From positions 253,008-317,007 of the forward strand of contig JAFEBI010000001.1 in NCBI GenBank assembly GCA_018242725.1: a stretch of 64,000 nucleotides of DNA, in the 5' to 3' direction. The position numbers and the translations under genes are program-made. Positions 63,009 through 64,000 of this stretch are shown here, in pieces. The notes below the pieces were generated by a model. The model was not told the DNA's origin. It saw only the letters and a list, made by a program, of their open reading frames with translations, and did not search any database. The DNA comes from Nitrospira sp. GTDB lineage: Bacteria > Nitrospirota > Nitrospiria > Nitrospirales > Nitrospiraceae. Within the stretch, counting starts at the first letter, position 1. Each line of letters starts with the position of its first letter.

Positions 63009-63275
63009 TCACCGCGTCTTGGCAGTTGTGCGGAATATTCCGTCTGGTGAAATGGAGCGGCAAACCAGGTATTTCTCTGCCATATCGAGCAGACGCACTC
63101 GGTCTTGCTCAGACAGTGCCCCCTGAAACCCGACCTTGCAGTTGAAAACAGTCGCTTCTTAGCTGCTTCGGTAGAAATTCACCATCGTCGCCAGGACGGA
63201 CAGAGCAATTCCTTGCTTGTCTGCGTACATACGCACCGAGAAATTGAGACCCCGTTCCAGTATTGCCTCGAGCAG
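63009..63275 (-). pseudogene. OsmC-like protein remnant
   Basis: In one minus-strand frame the sequence reads N-F-S-V-R-M-Y-A-D-K-Q-G-I-A-L, a TAA at 63159-63161, and then KVGFQGALSEQDRVRLLDMAEKYLVC ... TAKTR to the stop at 63009. This follows the OsmC pattern (T-x-R-M-Y-A-D-x-K-G, then G-x-L-x-x-E-Q-x-x-x-L-x-x-x-A-x-K-C-P-V). Both redox cysteines of active OsmC proteins are missing (EKYLVC stands where EKCPV would be) and the start is gone, so it is dead. The other flank (63276-63490) holds nothing I recognise. Confidence 0.55.
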
Positions 63276-63490
63276 GTAGCAGATGCAAAACCCTGACTTA
63301 CCACCTCTCCTGTCGCATGTTGTGCCTGAAAGGGTGGAGTGCGTTCCGGCAGTGCGCTGTGGTTGATATCAAACCAATCCGGCCATCGCCTTGACCATCA
63401 CATAACCTCCGTGACAGTACAGTGGGCGATCTGCTGCTGGAGTGAAAATACCGGTGGCTATATTCCCAACGTGACGTGCGTACTCAGCTC

Positions 63491-63841
63491 TTAAAACACC
63501 ATCGCATGATCACAGAGGTATCGTCCGTTCTGGTGCACCAATACCATCTCCGCCACAAACTCGCCCTTGGCTTTGGTAAAGCGTTGTTTCCAAATGATCG
63601 CTGCAGACTCAGGTCGCTTGAACACGGCGACCGGTAGGCGCTCGGCGAAGAATCCCTTCTCTGCCTGATAGTGCTGACACACTTTCCGGAGATGCTCTTT
63701 GGTCACGACGTTCTTCATCCGATCACTGAAATCTCGGACATGCGCCTCGTAATCGATCCGGGTAGAAGCCTCCATCAGATGGTCCATGATTGGAGTTGCG
63801 ATCTCGAGAATGTCCTGATCCGACATATCCTCAAAATTCAT
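63491..63841 (-). CDS. Uncharacterised 116-aa protein
   Basis: ATG 63841 has an AAGGAGA box. The protein is soluble and acidic at its start (MNFEDMSDQDILEIATPIMD), with several aromatic residues in the second half (AAIIWKQRFTKAKGEFVAEM). Length and the beta-rich end (EMVLVHQNGRYLCDHAMVF) suggest a single small alpha+beta domain, possibly NTF2-like, but I recognise no family. It stands alone at the right edge, with no gene seen between 63842 and 64000. Confidence 0.7.
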   Translation of the reverse strand: MNFEDMSDQDILEIATPIMDHLMEASTRIDYEAHVRDFSDRMKNVVTKEHLRKVCQHYQAEKGFFAERLPVAVFKRPESAAIIWKQRFTKAKGEFVAEMVLVHQNGRYLCDHAMVF

Positions 63842-64000
63842 ACTGTCTCCTTGACGAGTGAACGATTCGGCTCAGCGGGGAAACGCTATCTAGGAAACCC
63901 GCGCTCACACGCCATAGAGGCTTCGCCTCACCACACCGCGCTACCGATCTTTTCGGTTTCATAGTAATTATTTTCACCTTCATCGATATGCGTGCGGATC

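Overview
The window looks like chromosomal DNA from a GC-rich, free-living Gram-negative bacterium. The gene set (tandem MdtB/MdtC-type RND pumps, many universal stress proteins, a pentaheme membrane cytochrome c, a rubrerythrin/Fe-S/DUF3501 set, PPi-type phosphofructokinase, an SWIM-SNF2 helicase) is what I would expect in Nitrospira or a relative. This is inference: there is no rRNA or other taxonomic marker here, and I see no tRNA or CRISPR array.

Region 1 (1-8.8 kb, + strand) is one operon. It holds the 3' end of an ECF sigma factor, a small single-pass protein in the anti-sigma position, a Spy/CpxP-like periplasmic protein, a membrane fusion protein and two RND pump subunits joined by 4-base overlaps. 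The two pump genes share a 178-bp stretch that is identical base for base. A decayed IS30-family element (8.84-9.87 kb) and a 101-bp MITE-like repeat follow.

Region 2 (10.2-15.6 kb) carries a minus-strand set of rubrerythrin, a two-cluster Fe-S oxidoreductase, DUF3501 and a tandem QueD-like protein, then two lipoproteins and a MarR regulator with a four-cysteine tail and a likely operator.

Region 3 (15.7-25.5 kb) is a stress/energy cluster: four universal stress proteins, PPi-type phosphofructokinase, a cupredoxin, DUF2934, an unrecognised 459-aa protein, an FmdB-like zinc ribbon with a small cytochrome c, and a secreted pentapeptide-repeat protein. Related genes recur later (CBS-pair protein, alcohol dehydrogenase, a fifth Usp, a Ca-type P-ATPase, aldehyde dehydrogenase), resembling hypoxia/dormancy regulons of other bacteria.

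Region 4 (25.5-29.1 kb) is a worn accessory island, by eye richer in A+T. Broken pieces of alpha/beta hydrolase genes lie on both sides of an intact Fic gene with an inverted-repeat operator. A DUF2442 pseudogene and a 403-aa protein with a HEPN-type RNxxxH motif follow. This is the best place for an uncharacterised defence or toxin system.

Region 5 (29.2-45.5 kb) holds an SNF2 helicase, a CysC-like kinase overlapping or abutting an APH-fold kinase gene, a vanadium-haloperoxidase-like protein, small secreted and membrane proteins including a 25-aa microprotein, a paired-cysteine lipoprotein, the pentaheme cytochrome, a VIT1-like transporter, an alcohol dehydrogenase and an L,D-transpeptidase pseudogene.

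Region 6 (45.6-64 kb) has a tight minus-strand carbohydrate/transport cluster (family-4 glycosyltransferase, two paralogous MFS exporters, a BON protein, a glycogen-debranching-type glucosidase). It also has an unusual sigma-like/membrane coiled-coil gene pair, an SGNH-type membrane protein, a P-type ATPase, an aldehyde dehydrogenase and a decayed OsmC-like gene. At least six loci are recognisable pseudogenes.
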